A stretch of DNA of 35,136 nt from an uncultured Dokdonia sp. (GCA_913060645.1 CAJXSW010000020.1:1-35136); one strand, 5' to 3'; numbered from the stretch's first letter, positions 24,997-34,245 are shown. Numbers and translations are program-made. The notes: generated from the letters alone by a model not told the origin.

Positions 24997-26520
24997 ATGA
25001 AAAAACTTATTATAATAGCGGCTTTAGTGGCCACGGGAACATCTTTTGGACAGAGTATTTCTGATGCACTTTTATATACCTCATCAAATGTAACTGGAAC
25101 AGCTCGATATAGAGCAATGGGAGGTGCATTTGGGGCTTTAGGTGGAGATTTAAGTGCAATAGGTGATAATCCCGCAGCAAGTGCTGTTTTTACAAAAGGT
25201 ACAGTATCACTATCTATCGTTAATGATAACTTCGACAATGATACGAGATACCTTGGAAATACAACAAATGTTTCAGATTCTGATTTATCTATAAATCAGG
25301 CTGGAGGTGTTTTTATTATAGGTGGTTCAGGTAATTCTAAGTGGAATAAAGTTTCTCTTAGTTTCAATTATGATCGAACATCAAATCTTGATAATCAATA
25401 CACAGCTATCGGAAACAATACAAATTCTATTTCTAGCTACTTTAGTGATTTTGCACAAGGGATTCCTCTTGATTTGTTAGAGACGGTTGATGGAGAGTCT
25501 GTTTCAGATTTATATCAATTTCTTGGAGAAAGTGAAGGGTTTGGTGCGCAACAAGCATTATTAGGATTTCAATCTTTCATCATAGACCCAGCTTCAAATG
25601 ATTTTGGTAATACAGAGTATTTTGTAAACACGGTTGCCGAAAATTATGACCAGGAGTACATCTTTGCATCATCGGGTTATAGTGGTAAAGCATCATTTAA
25701 TATTGGAGCTCAGTATGATGAAAATCTTTATTTAGGACTTAACTTAAATTCTCACTTTGTAGATTATAATCAGTCTACTGTTTTATTTGAATCTAATAAT
25801 GTAGGGGCAGATGAAGGTTTTACAAACATTACAGATATTCGTTTTGAAAATAATTTAAGAACTATTGGTAGTGGATTTTCTTTCCAACTAGGAAGTATTT
25901 ATAAGGCTGGAGAAAACTTGAGAGTTGGCTTTACCTATGATTCACCTACGTGGACAACTATAAGCGAAGAGACTAATCAAAGTATTTCTACTACAGCAAT
26001 AGATGATGCAGGAGTATTCAACACAGTGATTAATCCTAGAGTAACTAATATCTATGAGGATTATGAAATCAAAACTCCTGGAAAATATACAGGTAGTGTT
26101 GCATATCTTTTCGGACAGCAAGGTTTATTGAGCTTCGATTACTCTTACAAGGATTATACAAATCTTAGTTTTAGACCAGAAAGCGATTCTTTCTTCAATG
26201 CACAGAATGCAGCGATAGATAATTTATTGCAACCAGTAAATTCTTATAAACTTGGTGGGGAGATTAGATCTCAAGCATGGAGTTTTAGAGGTGGTTATCG
26301 CTATGAAGATAGCCCATTTAAAGATGAGACTACAGTAGGTGACTTATCTGGATACTCTGCAGGAATTGGTTATAATTTTGGAAAGATAAAATTAGATGTA
26401 GCTTATGATACATTCTCTCAAGAGCGCACTAATTCTTTATACAGCACAGGATTAACAAATGAAGCTACGGTAGACCGTGATAACACATCGATTATTGCTA
26501 CACTTACATTGAGCCTATAA
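24997..26520 (+). CDS. OmpP1/FadL-family outer-membrane transporter
   Basis: A 507-residue beta-barrel with signal peptide MKKLIIIAALVATGTSFGQ. The segment YRAMGGAFGALGGDLSAIGD followed by NPAASAVF is the hallmark of FadL-type proteins (the NPA motif region that helps form the hatch). The rest shows alternating strands, ending in TLTLSL. FadL proteins import long-chain fatty acids or other hydrophobic molecules. Bacteroidota members are often annotated as hemin receptors without proof, so the substrate is unknown. It follows the R/S-rich lipoprotein gene and ends at a terminator. Confidence 0.9.
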   Translation: MKKLIIIAALVATGTSFGQSISDALLYTSSNVTGTARYRAMGGAFGALGGDLSAIGDNPAASAVFTKGTVSLSIVNDNFDNDTRYLGNTTNVSDSDLSINQAGGVFIIGGSGNSKWNKVSLSFNYDRTSNLDNQYTAIGNNTNSISSYFSDFAQGIPLDLLETVDGESVSDLYQFLGESEGFGAQQALLGFQSFIIDPASNDFGNTEYFVNTVAENYDQEYIFASSGYSGKASFNIGAQYDENLYLGLNLNSHFVDYNQSTVLFESNNVGADEGFTNITDIRFENNLRTIGSGFSFQLGSIYKAGENLRVGFTYDSPTWTTISEETNQSISTTAIDDAGVFNTVINPRVTNIYEDYEIKTPGKYTGSVAYLFGQQGLLSFDYSYKDYTNLSFRPESDSFFNAQNAAIDNLLQPVNSYKLGGEIRSQAWSFRGGYRYEDSPFKDETTVGDLSGYSAGIGYNFGKIKLDVAYDTFSQERTNSLYSTGLTNEATVDRDNTSIIATLTLSL

Positions 26521-26541
26521 TTGAGAAAATATATAATTAAT

Positions 26542-26570
26542 AAAAAAGCTACCTTCGGGTGGCTTTTTTT
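26542..26570 (+). terminator. Intrinsic terminator after the FadL-type gene
   Basis: Stem AAAAAGCTACC/GGTGGCTTTTT with a TTCG tetraloop and a 7-T run. It lies 22 bp after the stop and just before the next gene's start. Confidence 0.92.
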
Positions 26571-26578
26571 ATGAAACT

Positions 26579-27121
26579 ATGGAAACAATTATAGCACTAT
26601 CCGGAAGTAATAGCAAAACATCTATAAATAGTATGTTACTGGATTATATTATTAATGCGATACAATCTCAGCCCGCCTCGCGTTTACATCTTCTAGATTA
26701 TGATATTCCTATGTACAATTTAGATCTTGAACAAGAGCGAGGAATCCCAATTGATATTCAGATCATTAAAAATAAGATAGCCGAAGCTTCTGGGATTATC
26801 ATAGGAGTAAATGAGCACAACGGGATGATATCTGCCTATTTTAAAAATATTCTAGACTGGCTTTCTCGAGCAGACAGGAATTTCTTAGCAAATAAAAAGA
26901 TCCTATTAGTGAGCACTTCTCCTGGAGCTAGAGGAGCCTCTTCTGCGCTTGAATACATGAAGAGCACAGCTCCCCGTTTTGGAGGAGTTATAGCGGAGAG
27001 TTTTAGCTTTCCATCATTTCAAGAAAATTTTGATGTAAACGACCTCTCCATAACGAATCCTGCTATGGAGTTAGGGATTTCTCAAGTGCTGGCATCATTT
27101 CTTCAGCAGCTAGATAATTAG
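26579..27121 (+). CDS. NAD(P)H-dependent FMN reductase family protein
   Basis: A 180-residue flavodoxin-fold oxidoreductase of the FMN_red family. The N-terminal phosphate loop is ALSGSNSKTSINSML (residues 6-20). The YDIPMYNLDLEQERGIP segment and the GVNEHNGMISAYFKNILDWLSR motif (about 76-97) are those of this family. It binds FMN and reduces quinones, azo compounds or flavin with NAD(P)H; the specific substrate cannot be read from sequence. The start is 9 bp after the terminator T run, so its promoter must lie further up or transcription reads through. Its TAG stop overlaps the antiparallel TAA stop of the amylase. Confidence 0.88.
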   Translation: METIIALSGSNSKTSINSMLLDYIINAIQSQPASRLHLLDYDIPMYNLDLEQERGIPIDIQIIKNKIAEASGIIIGVNEHNGMISAYFKNILDWLSRADRNFLANKKILLVSTSPGARGASSALEYMKSTAPRFGGVIAESFSFPSFQENFDVNDLSITNPAMELGISQVLASFLQQLDN

Positions 27122-28791
27122 TTTTTTACAACCTCAAGTAAAACAATATCGTAAGGAGTGTCAAGAGTTATCTTGCCGTCGATTATACTAGCTTCTTGTC
27201 CTGAGTAGGTGTCCTTGACAGTTTGCGCTTTCGCGAAAGCGTTACCTACCACAATCTCTTTCACCCCGATATTAAGGTCTAATCCTACAACCACAGTATC
27301 TGTAACACCATTTTTATCAAATGATCTTTTAAAAACATAAGGAGCGGCACTTAGCATCTCATGAGTACCAGCGCCTACCGAAGGGTGATCTCTTCTAAAA
27401 GTCCCCAGCTTTTGCCAGTGAGTAAGAACCTCATTTGTTGTAGTACTTTTAATATCTTGCCAGTTCATAAAACTACGCAGGGTTGCATCACCATCGGTAC
27501 CTTCTATCGTTAAGTCTCTAGCAGTTTCATCACCATAATAAACCTGAGATATACCAGTAGTTAATAACAGCTTAGTACCTGTTTCTATAGCTTTGTTTCG
27601 GTCTTTATCAAATGGTTGTCCATCATCATGCGAGGTTGCATAATTTACAAAACTCTTATCGCTAAAAATGGAATCCTTAATTGTTGCATACTTACTAAAA
27701 AGTTGCTCATAGCTGCCTTGAGCATCATATTTGAATTGGAAATTAATAAGGTTATCAAAGCCATTTGCAAAGTAATCTACCTTTTTATCTCCAAAATCAT
27801 AAGCACGACCTCCATCTATAGAGTAATTGTAAACTTCTCCAAACATGAAAAAGTCATTGTCATCCATCACTTTATAATCATTGTTTGCTTTATAATCTGC
27901 AAAGGCTTTATCTGCTTGTGCTCTTAATGCCACCCATGAGGCTTCGTCTACATGTTTTGTAGTATCTACTCTAAAAGCATCTATTCCAAAATCACGTATA
28001 TAATCCGTAAGCCATTTTATAATGTAGTTGCGTGGTGTTTTCTTAAGGTTGTTTGCTGCAAAATAAGAGTCAAGTTCTGCCATTTCCTCATCATAACGTC
28101 CTTCAGACTTCCACTTTGCAACTAGTGTAGCTGGGAGCGCAACTTCTTGATTACTCTCGGTAAGGATGTCTGGAAGGTTTTCTACAAGACTACAAGCGGT
28201 AGTATTTTCATAAGTGCTAAAGGCACAATTAGGGTTTTCTCGTGCCCAATCTTCACCCCAGAATGGATCTTCCTCTGTGACTGGACCTGTGTGATTAAGT
28301 ACCACATCCATGACAATACGTATATCTTTTTGATGTGCTGCTGCTATAAGTGCTTGTAAGTCCTCTCTAGTGCCAAAGTTAGGGTCAAGTGAAGTCCAGT
28401 CCTTAGTCCAGTAACCGTGATAACCATAAGTCACACCTGTGCCTTCATCTACGGCTCCATGTACTTGCTCTACAACTGGAGTAAACCAGATGGCATTGAT
28501 CCCAAGATCTGTAAAGTAACCGTCTTCTATCTTTTGTGTGATCCCTTTGATATCACCACCCATAAAATCTCTTAGTATAGCACTCTCTTGAGTTCTATCA
28601 AAGTTGACATCATTACTTGTATCGCCATTATTAAAACGATCTGTAAGCAAGAAATACATATTTGCAGCTTCCCAGAAAAAAGGATTTTTTTCTTCCACTT
28701 CAACCTGCGTTACTGTAGTTTCTTTTTGTTTACAACTTGATACTGAAAGAATAACAAGGAGTAGCGCGGCAATAGATTTTAGATTCATCAT
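27118..28791 (-). CDS. GH13 alpha-amylase-family lipoprotein
   Basis: A 557-residue glycoside hydrolase when started at 28791 (MMNLKSIAALLLVILSVSSC). The signal ends in lipobox VSSC with KQKE after it, so it is a lipoprotein in the envelope. The reading frame extends to 29025, but that would overlap menA and add a non-signal leader. GH13 conserved regions are all present: DVVLNHTG (D162 region), FRVDTTKH with nucleophile D276, GEVYN with acid/base E319, and SHDD with H388/D389. It acts on alpha-1,4-glucans; whether hydrolase or transferase is not clear. A palindrome copy is read as N-A-F-A-K-A near the C-terminus. No other glycan-degradation gene is nearby. Confidence 0.92.
   Translation of the reverse strand: MMNLKSIAALLLVILSVSSCKQKETTVTQVEVEEKNPFFWEAANMYFLLTDRFNNGDTSNDVNFDRTQESAILRDFMGGDIKGITQKIEDGYFTDLGINAIWFTPVVEQVHGAVDEGTGVTYGYHGYWTKDWTSLDPNFGTREDLQALIAAAHQKDIRIVMDVVLNHTGPVTEEDPFWGEDWARENPNCAFSTYENTTACSLVENLPDILTESNQEVALPATLVAKWKSEGRYDEEMAELDSYFAANNLKKTPRNYIIKWLTDYIRDFGIDAFRVDTTKHVDEASWVALRAQADKAFADYKANNDYKVMDDNDFFMFGEVYNYSIDGGRAYDFGDKKVDYFANGFDNLINFQFKYDAQGSYEQLFSKYATIKDSIFSDKSFVNYATSHDDGQPFDKDRNKAIETGTKLLLTTGISQVYYGDETARDLTIEGTDGDATLRSFMNWQDIKSTTTNEVLTHWQKLGTFRRDHPSVGAGTHEMLSAAPYVFKRSFDKNGVTDTVVVGLDLNIGVKEIVVGNAFAKAQTVKDTYSGQEASIIDGKITLDTPYDIVLLEVVKN
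27226..27241. repeat. TTTCGCGAAA palindrome, copy 8
   Basis: Perfect 16-bp CGCTTTCGCGAAAGCG within the amylase gene, encoding A-F-A-K-A. Confidence 0.95.
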
Positions 28792-28891
28792 GAGAATATT
28801 TTTAATCATTACGAAGCTAGTAAATCCTTTTGAAATTTGAGAAGGGTAGAAGCCCAAAGAAAATAGTACATTTACGCACTTAAAAATATTT

Positions 28892-29794
28892 ATGCCCTCA
28901 TTCCAAGTTTGGCTTAGTGCCGCCCGTCCTCGTACCTTACCACTTTCTATAGCTGGGATTCTTGTGGGAGGCGGACTAGCTCTACAAGAAGGCGCATTTA
29001 ACTGGAGTATTTTTATACTAGCCATACTCGCTACTTTAGGTTTTCAGATCTTATCTAACTATGCAAATGATTATGGTGACGGAGTTAAGGGAACAGATAA
29101 TGCAGAGCGGGTAGGGCCAGCAAGAGCCATGCAAAGCGGACTTCTAACTGCACAAGATCTTAAGAAGGCAATTATAATTACATCAATTATCACCGTGATT
29201 ACTGTACTGCTCTTAATTTATGTCTCTTTTGGCGTAAATCATTTCTTGCTTTCCATCTTATTCTTACTTTTAGGAATTGCCGCCATCGTATCTGCCATAA
29301 AGTACACAGTGGGAAAAAGTGCTTACGGTTATAGAGGACTAGGAGACGTTTTTGTTTTTATATTCTTTGGTCTCGTGGGTGTTCTGGGGTCTTTCTTTTT
29401 ATTTACACAGTATATTAATTTTATACAGGTACTTCCTGCGCTTACTATAGGTACATTATCTACTATGGTGTTACACCTTAATAATATGAGAGACCGTGAA
29501 GCAGATGCTCGCGTAGGTAAAAACACACTTGCTGTTGTTTTGGGAGCCGCAGGTGCAGAGAAGTATCACGTTGTATTATTCCTTGTAGGACTTTTAAGCT
29601 GGGTTTCTTACCTCTTACTTACAGCAACGCATATTATTGATTATATCTCTCTTATGGCTTTTATACCACTAGTGAAGCACATGTTTACGGTAAGAAGTAC
29701 TTCAATACACGCTTTACTTGACCCAGAACTTAAAAAAGTAGCTTTATCTACATTTTTGCTTGCAGTGCTATTTTTTATAAGTTGTTACTTATAA
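28892..29794 (+). CDS. menA: 1,4-dihydroxy-2-naphthoate polyprenyltransferase
   Basis: A 300-residue UbiA-superfamily membrane prenyltransferase that joins a polyprenyl chain to DHNA in menaquinone synthesis. The first Asp-rich motif is NYANDYGDGVKGTD (56-69) and the second is NNMRDREADARVGK (197-210). About eight hydrophobic segments span the protein. The start MPSFQVWLSAARPRTLPLS is characteristic. It is divergent from the amylase gene and unaccompanied by other men genes. Confidence 0.95.
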   Translation: MPSFQVWLSAARPRTLPLSIAGILVGGGLALQEGAFNWSIFILAILATLGFQILSNYANDYGDGVKGTDNAERVGPARAMQSGLLTAQDLKKAIIITSIITVITVLLLIYVSFGVNHFLLSILFLLLGIAAIVSAIKYTVGKSAYGYRGLGDVFVFIFFGLVGVLGSFFLFTQYINFIQVLPALTIGTLSTMVLHLNNMRDREADARVGKNTLAVVLGAAGAEKYHVVLFLVGLLSWVSYLLLTATHIIDYISLMAFIPLVKHMFTVRSTSIHALLDPELKKVALSTFLLAVLFFISCYL

Positions 29795-29805
29795 TGGTTT
29801 AATTC

Positions 29806-29818
29806 CGCTTTCGCGAAA
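29806..29818. repeat. TTTCGCGAAA palindrome, copy 9
   Basis: CGCTTTCGCGAAA, 12 bp after the menA stop. Confidence 0.95.
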
Positions 29819-29972
29819 TTTTTATAAGCTTCTAAAATAAACATCCTAATTATTTTACAACGTAATCCCATTACCGCTTATGGGGTACTATGATTTATAA
29901 TTAGACAATGAGCGATTACTAAACTATAAAGTAAAACGAGGGTAGTTTCATTTGAAGCCGGTGTAAAACAAA

Positions 29973-30004
29973 AAAAAACGGGTAGCGTGAGCTACCCGTT
30001 TTTT
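29973..30004 (-). terminator. Bidirectional terminator between menA and HU
   Basis: Stem AAAAAACGGGTAGC, loop GTGA, GCTACCCGTTTTTT. A and T runs flank both sides, so it can act for HU on the minus strand and for menA on the plus strand. Confidence 0.92.
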
Positions 30005-30023
30005 ATATAACAGTTAAAACTGA

Positions 30024-30296
30024 CTAGTTTACAGAAGTTGCAAGCTCAGATCCAGCTTTGAACTTTACTACGTTCTTTGCTGCAATTTTAATAGTTTTTC
30101 CAGTTTGTGGATTTCTTCCTTCACGTGCGTTACGCTTAGAAACAGACCAAGATCCAAAACCTACAAGAGAAACACGTCCTCCGTCTTTAAGAGTCTTTTC
30201 AACATCTCCTAAGAAAGATTCTAATGCTTTTTTTGCTGCAGCTTTAGTGATACCTGCATGCTCTGCCATTCCGTCAATTAATTCTGATTTGTTCAT
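30024..30296 (-). CDS. HU-family DNA-binding protein
   Basis: A 90-residue histone-like protein: MNKSELIDGMAEHAGITKAA, then FLGDVEKTLKDGGRVSLVGFGSW, and the DNA-contacting arm REGRNPQTGKTIKIAAKNVVKF with the conserved RNPQTG turn. It bends and compacts DNA as a dimer. Full length, single gene with its own promoter (30353-30382) and terminator. Confidence 0.97.
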   Translation of the reverse strand: MNKSELIDGMAEHAGITKAAAKKALESFLGDVEKTLKDGGRVSLVGFGSWSVSKRNAREGRNPQTGKTIKIAAKNVVKFKAGSELATSVN

Positions 30297-30352
30297 AATG
30301 TAAATTGTTAATTAATTAAATTGTTGGTTAAGCTAAATGCTTAATTCCCTAA

Positions 30353-30382
30353 CAAATTTATCCGAATTAATTGCCTACGCAA
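30353..30382 (-). promoter_or_regulatory. HU promoter
   Basis: Minus strand: TTG (30380-30382), 19-bp spacer, TAAATTTG (30353-30360). Full consensus match, with a leader of about 50 nt. Confidence 0.7.
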
Positions 30383-30484
30383 GCAATAGCAAGGGAAATC
30401 AGAGGTTTTGTTAATAAGTCAAGCCAATTGTTGATAAAGGTAGTCTCTTTTTATAATTCCCTTAACACCAATAGGAGCAGGGGT

Positions 30485-31435
30485 TTAGCGCATTTTTGCA
30501 TTTTTATCAAATTTGTATCCGTTTAAAAGGTCTTTAACGGCCATTTTTTTCTTCCCAGAAAGCTGTATTTCGGTGATGCATATGTAACCTTCTGGCGTTG
30601 CGATAGCTAGATAATCTTCTACCTGAGTTACTGCTCCAGATGGAATAAACATCTCTTTTTCTGCTTTCGCGAAAGCGCTATAAATTTTTACGCGTTGCTC
30701 TTTTCCTCCATTTTCTAGCATCGTGTAAGCTGCTGGATAAGGACTCAATCCTCTTATGTGATTGTAAATATCTTGAAGTGGAGCTTCCCAATCTATTCTA
30801 GTATTCTTACTGTGTAACTTATATGCTGTTTTAAGTTCTCTACTTGAGTCTTGTACAAAAGTGCTTACTTCATCTATTGCTATTGCTTTTACCGTTTTTA
30901 CAACAAGATCCTTACCTGCAATCATAAGACGGTCATGTAACACGCCAGCATTTTCCTTATCATCTATAGCAAGCTTTTCTTGTAAGATAATCTCACCGGT
31001 ATCAATTTTTTCATCTATAAAGAAAGTAGTCACTCCTGTTTCTGTCTCTCCATTAATGATTGCCCAGTTAATAGGTGCGGCGCCACGATATTGAGGTAAG
31101 AGCGATGCATGTAGGTTAAAGGTTCCATAAGCTGGCATTTTCCATACAGCTTCTGGAAGCATTCTAAAGGCAACTACAATCTGTAGGTTTGCATTAAGGT
31201 CTTTAAGTTCTTCTAAAAACTCCTCGCTTTTGAGGTTTGTAGGTTGTAGGATGTTGAGGTTTCTTGCCTTTGCAAATGCCTTTACATCACTTTCTCTTAC
31301 TTTCTGTCCTCTTCCTGCAGGACGATCTGGTGCGGTGATTACTCCCACTACATTATATTCTTCTTCTAGTAAACCGTTTAATATAGTTACTGCAAACTCT
31401 GGTGTACCCATGAAAACTATGCGTAAATCTCTCAT
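30485..31435 (-). CDS. fmt: Methionyl-tRNA formyltransferase
   Basis: A 316-residue enzyme that formylates initiator Met-tRNA using 10-formyl-THF. The catalytic domain shows FMGTPEFAV (8-16), NLHASLLPQYRGAAPINWAI with the Asn/His pair, and an FFIDEKIDTG motif holding the third catalytic residue. The C-terminal OB-like domain ends LLNGYKFDKNAKMR. ATG 31435 overlaps the recQ stop by 4 bp (ATGA), indicating coupled translation. A palindrome copy is read as S-A-F-A-K-A in the C-terminal domain. Confidence 0.97.
   Translation of the reverse strand: MRDLRIVFMGTPEFAVTILNGLLEEEYNVVGVITAPDRPAGRGQKVRESDVKAFAKARNLNILQPTNLKSEEFLEELKDLNANLQIVVAFRMLPEAVWKMPAYGTFNLHASLLPQYRGAAPINWAIINGETETGVTTFFIDEKIDTGEIILQEKLAIDDKENAGVLHDRLMIAGKDLVVKTVKAIAIDEVSTFVQDSSRELKTAYKLHSKNTRIDWEAPLQDIYNHIRGLSPYPAAYTMLENGGKEQRVKIYSAFAKAEKEMFIPSGAVTQVEDYLAIATPEGYICITEIQLSGKKKMAVKDLLNGYKFDKNAKMR
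30663..30677. repeat. TTTCGCGAAA palindrome, copy 10
   Basis: GCTTTCGCGAAAGCG within fmt, encoding A-F-A-K-A. Confidence 0.95.
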
Positions 31436-33321
31436 AATAAGGTGTAGGTGTTATTTGCCAAGATGGCTATCTTTTTCTGATCCAAAAGTAGTCGAATCGT
31501 ATTAATTATAGTTTGTTGTGGGTAGTCTAGTTGTGATATTTCGCGAGAAGTTTTTGGGCCTTCTCTTAAAATATCGATAATAGCACTGTGTATAGCAGTT
31601 CTTGAAACTTGTTGTGTTGCATTTGTACACACATCGCATTCTCCACATGGTGTAGTTAATGTTTCGTCAAAGTACTGCATAAGTTGGATCGCTCTACAAA
31701 CGGTATCTGTAGCCAGATATGTTTTTATAGCATCTACTTGATTTTTCTTGTATGTTGCTTGTGCTTTAATATACGGTGCGATAACGTTTATTGTTCTATC
31801 ATCATCTCTAGGGACAAGGAAGGTAATTGCGGTATCATAATTTTGATGCTCATAATCTATAATATCATCTTTTTCAAGCGTAAGTAGGACTTGGTGCACT
31901 TGCTCTATAGTTTTACTTGCCTTTGTGGCAACTATGCTATAGTTGATATTTGTGACTTGTTCAAAAACGGCTCCGTACGTTCTAAGAACAGCCTTAACCA
32001 CATCATCCAGCTGATTATTACGAATCAAATAGTAAGAAAGCGCAAAATCATTTACCTTAAAATTGATAGTTGCACGTTTTGTAAACTCTTGAGACAAGCT
32101 TATCACGCTATTGCGATCCAGCACTTGAAGCGCGTTAAATGTGAGGATAGTGTGCAGCTTATAGGTTGCACAAAACTCGCTAAAGTTAAATCGATGCAGT
32201 GTCTCTTGGCCTTCGCCGTAAGAGATTTGAAAGTAGTTGTTGAGGTGCTTGTATATTTTTTTTACATCTGCTACCTGAGGAATCACTTTAATAAATTGAT
32301 TTTCTAGTCGTACCTCGTCATTTTCATTATAAAGGAGTACAGCTTGTGATTCTTGTCCTGCTCTTCCAGCTCTTCCAGACTCTTGAAAGTAATTTTCTAT
32401 GCTATCAGGGATTTCTAAATGCACTACTGTAGCTACGTCTGCTTTATCAATTCCCATCCCAAAGGCACTTGTGCCTACCATGACTTGTACTTTGTTATTT
32501 CGCCATGCGAGATATTGTTTGTGACGTTCATCACGAGACATACCTCCGTGGTAAGAAGTAGCAGAGATGCCTCTACCTTTTAAAAAGTGTGCAGTATTAA
32601 GTGTAGCCTTTCTATTACGCACATATACAATAGCACTAGCCTTTGTATTTGCGAGGATAGTTTCTAGCTGGTAGAACTTGTCTGTAGCTTGCACTACATT
32701 ATATGTGAGGTTAGGGCGGTGATAAGAAGTTTTAAATAACTGCGGGTCTTCTAACTCTAACTGCTCTGTGATATCTTTAAGTACCTTAGGAGTAGCCGTT
32801 GCTGTAAGTGCTATAAATGGCACGGTAGGCTTGAGAGCACGTAGTTGTGAGATTTCTCTATATGCAGGTCTAAAGTCATGTCCCCATTGAGAAATACAAT
32901 GAGCCTCATCTACCGCAATGAGAGAGACATTCATAAGTTTAATACGTTCCCTTACAAGCTCTTGTTGTAATCGCTCTGGTGAGAGATATAAAAGCTTGTA
33001 GTTACCATAAATGCAATTATCGAGTAGCGTGTCTAGCTCGCTAAAGGAAATTCCGCTCGTTATAGAGAGTGCTTTGATACCTTTTTCTTGCAAAGTCATT
33101 ACTTGGTCCTTCATGAGAGCGATAAGTGGTGATACCACTATCGTAATTCCGTCCAGTAATAACGCAGGTAATTGATAGCATAGAGACTTTCCGCCACCTG
33201 TGGGTAATAGTGCAATACTATCACTTCCAGAAAGCACATTCTTTATAATTTCTGCTTGTTGTGGTCTAAAGGTGGAGTGACCCCAGTATTGTTGTAATAT
33301 GTCTTGTGCTTGATTACTCAA
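31432..33321 (-). CDS. recQ: ATP-dependent DNA helicase RecQ
   Basis: A 629-residue 3'-5' SF2 helicase. Walker A LLPTGGGKS (38-46), DEAH box VDEAHCISQWGHDFRP and motif VI ESGRAGRAGQ are all present. The zinc-binding subdomain has cysteines in CRAIQLMQYF and CGECDVC, followed by an RQC-like winged helix. The C-terminus (TAIHSAIIDILREGPKTSRE...) looks like a winged-helix segment rather than a recognisable HRDC domain. It overlaps the AAA-ATPase upstream (8 bp) and fmt downstream (4 bp), giving a three-gene operon. Confidence 0.95.
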   Translation of the reverse strand: MSNQAQDILQQYWGHSTFRPQQAEIIKNVLSGSDSIALLPTGGGKSLCYQLPALLLDGITIVVSPLIALMKDQVMTLQEKGIKALSITSGISFSELDTLLDNCIYGNYKLLYLSPERLQQELVRERIKLMNVSLIAVDEAHCISQWGHDFRPAYREISQLRALKPTVPFIALTATATPKVLKDITEQLELEDPQLFKTSYHRPNLTYNVVQATDKFYQLETILANTKASAIVYVRNRKATLNTAHFLKGRGISATSYHGGMSRDERHKQYLAWRNNKVQVMVGTSAFGMGIDKADVATVVHLEIPDSIENYFQESGRAGRAGQESQAVLLYNENDEVRLENQFIKVIPQVADVKKIYKHLNNYFQISYGEGQETLHRFNFSEFCATYKLHTILTFNALQVLDRNSVISLSQEFTKRATINFKVNDFALSYYLIRNNQLDDVVKAVLRTYGAVFEQVTNINYSIVATKASKTIEQVHQVLLTLEKDDIIDYEHQNYDTAITFLVPRDDDRTINVIAPYIKAQATYKKNQVDAIKTYLATDTVCRAIQLMQYFDETLTTPCGECDVCTNATQQVSRTAIHSAIIDILREGPKTSREISQLDYPQQTIINTIRLLLDQKKIAILANNTYTLL

Positions 33322-33853
33322 GAGCCAGCGTTTTTAATATAAAAGCCGCTCTATCCTCTACTGGAGACATAGGTACTACAATAGGGGTGTACCCATAATT
33401 TTGGTACGTTTTTACAAGGTGTTTTTCAATTTTTTGAGCTTGTTCAAAAGTCTCGTATCGCTCTTGATCTACTTTATGTATTTTCTCCCAAGTAGGCAAT
33501 ATGAATACGATATCATAAGTATACGTCTTACAAGCCTGTACAAAAGCCTCAGGATATTCTTGTCCTATAAAATCCATGTATGCCACGGTGTCAGGAATCC
33601 CTCGGTCTATAAAAACAGTGTCTGTGATGTATGTATCTACATCTTTGTGCTGTTCTATGCGAGCATCTCTCAGAAGCTCAGAAAACAACAGTGGTTTCTC
33701 TAGAAATAACTGATCTATACCTTCCTTTTGGGCTTGGCTTATCACTTGTCTTGAGATTTCCTCAAGGCACGGATACCCTAGTTGTTCTAGGTGCTTGAGT
33801 AATGTTGTTTTCCCGGTAGATGGACCTCCTATGAGAAGTATACGTTTTGGCAT
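33314..33853 (-). CDS. AAA-family ATPase, NadR/Ttd14-like P-loop protein
   Basis: A 179-residue P-loop NTPase when started at MPKRILLIGGPSTGKTTLLK. The open frame reaches 33982, but that extension is AT-rich, overlaps the divergent DUF493 gene and carries no domain. Walker A is GGPSTGKTT (7-15) and a DRGIPDTVAYMDF segment follows around residues 80-92. This fits the AAA_28 family (PF13521), related to the kinase domain of NadR. The substrate is unknown. A minus-strand TAATTTTG box lies 20 bp upstream. It is the first gene of the recQ-fmt operon. Confidence 0.85.
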   Translation of the reverse strand: MPKRILLIGGPSTGKTTLLKHLEQLGYPCLEEISRQVISQAQKEGIDQLFLEKPLLFSELLRDARIEQHKDVDTYITDTVFIDRGIPDTVAYMDFIGQEYPEAFVQACKTYTYDIVFILPTWEKIHKVDQERYETFEQAQKIEKHLVKTYQNYGYTPIVVPMSPVEDRAAFILKTLALE

Positions 33854-33873
33854 AAAAATGGTAGTCTTTTTAG

Positions 33874-33916
33874 CAAAATTAAGCAAACTACAAAGAACGT
33901 GAATTTTGTACCTTTG
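33874..33916. promoter_or_regulatory. Divergent promoter pair (AAA-ATPase / DUF493)
   Basis: Minus-strand TAATTTTG (33874-33881) faces the AAA-ATPase operon. Plus-strand TACCTTTG (33909-33916) lies 17 bp before DUF493. Both match TAnnTTTG; the -33 elements are unclear. Confidence 0.45.
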
Positions 33917-33933
33917 TATTATAATAGATACCC

Positions 33934-34224
33934 ATGAGTTCAGATAAAAATCCAGAAGAATTTTATAAAAAATTAAAGACACAACTAGAAGAAACTTCTA
34001 GCTGGCCTGCACCTTATTTGTACAAGTTTATTGTGCCTGCAAATGCAGAGAAAGAAGCGCAAATAGAAGGTCTCTTTGATCACCTAGGAGCTGTAATAAA
34101 GAAGAATGTCTCTCGCACAGGCAAGTACACAAGCGTTTCTATTAACGTGCGTCTAGATAATCCTGATGTTGTGATAGAAAAGTACAAGGAAGTAAGTAAG
34201 ATAGAAGGCGTTATTTCATTGTAA
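33934..34224 (+). CDS. DUF493 (YbeD-like) protein
   Basis: A 96-residue small alpha/beta protein matching DUF493: YKFIVPANAEKEAQIEGLFD, then KKNVSRTGKYTSVSINVRL and VIEKYKEVSKIEGVISL at the C-terminus. The fold resembles ACT-like regulatory domains. The family is conserved in bacteria and its function is unclear. It is a single gene with its own promoter and is followed by a structured RNA-like element. Confidence 0.9.
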   Translation: MSSDKNPEEFYKKLKTQLEETSSWPAPYLYKFIVPANAEKEAQIEGLFDHLGAVIKKNVSRTGKYTSVSINVRLDNPDVVIEKYKEVSKIEGVISL

Positions 34225-34232
34225 GAGATACA

Positions 34233-34245
34233 CGCTTTCGCGAAA
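34233..34245. repeat. TTTCGCGAAA palindrome, copy 11
   Basis: CGCTTTCGCGAAA, 8 bp after the DUF493 stop. It shares the 22-base context (34232-34253) with copy 3. Confidence 0.95.

Noticed and set aside
28792-29025. 78-residue extension of the amylase frame
   Set aside because: It overlaps menA on the other strand and precedes a proper lipoprotein signal; the start is set at 28791.
33854-33982. 43-residue extension of the AAA-ATPase frame
   Set aside because: It covers the divergent promoter region and the DUF493 start; the P-loop protein starts naturally at 33853.
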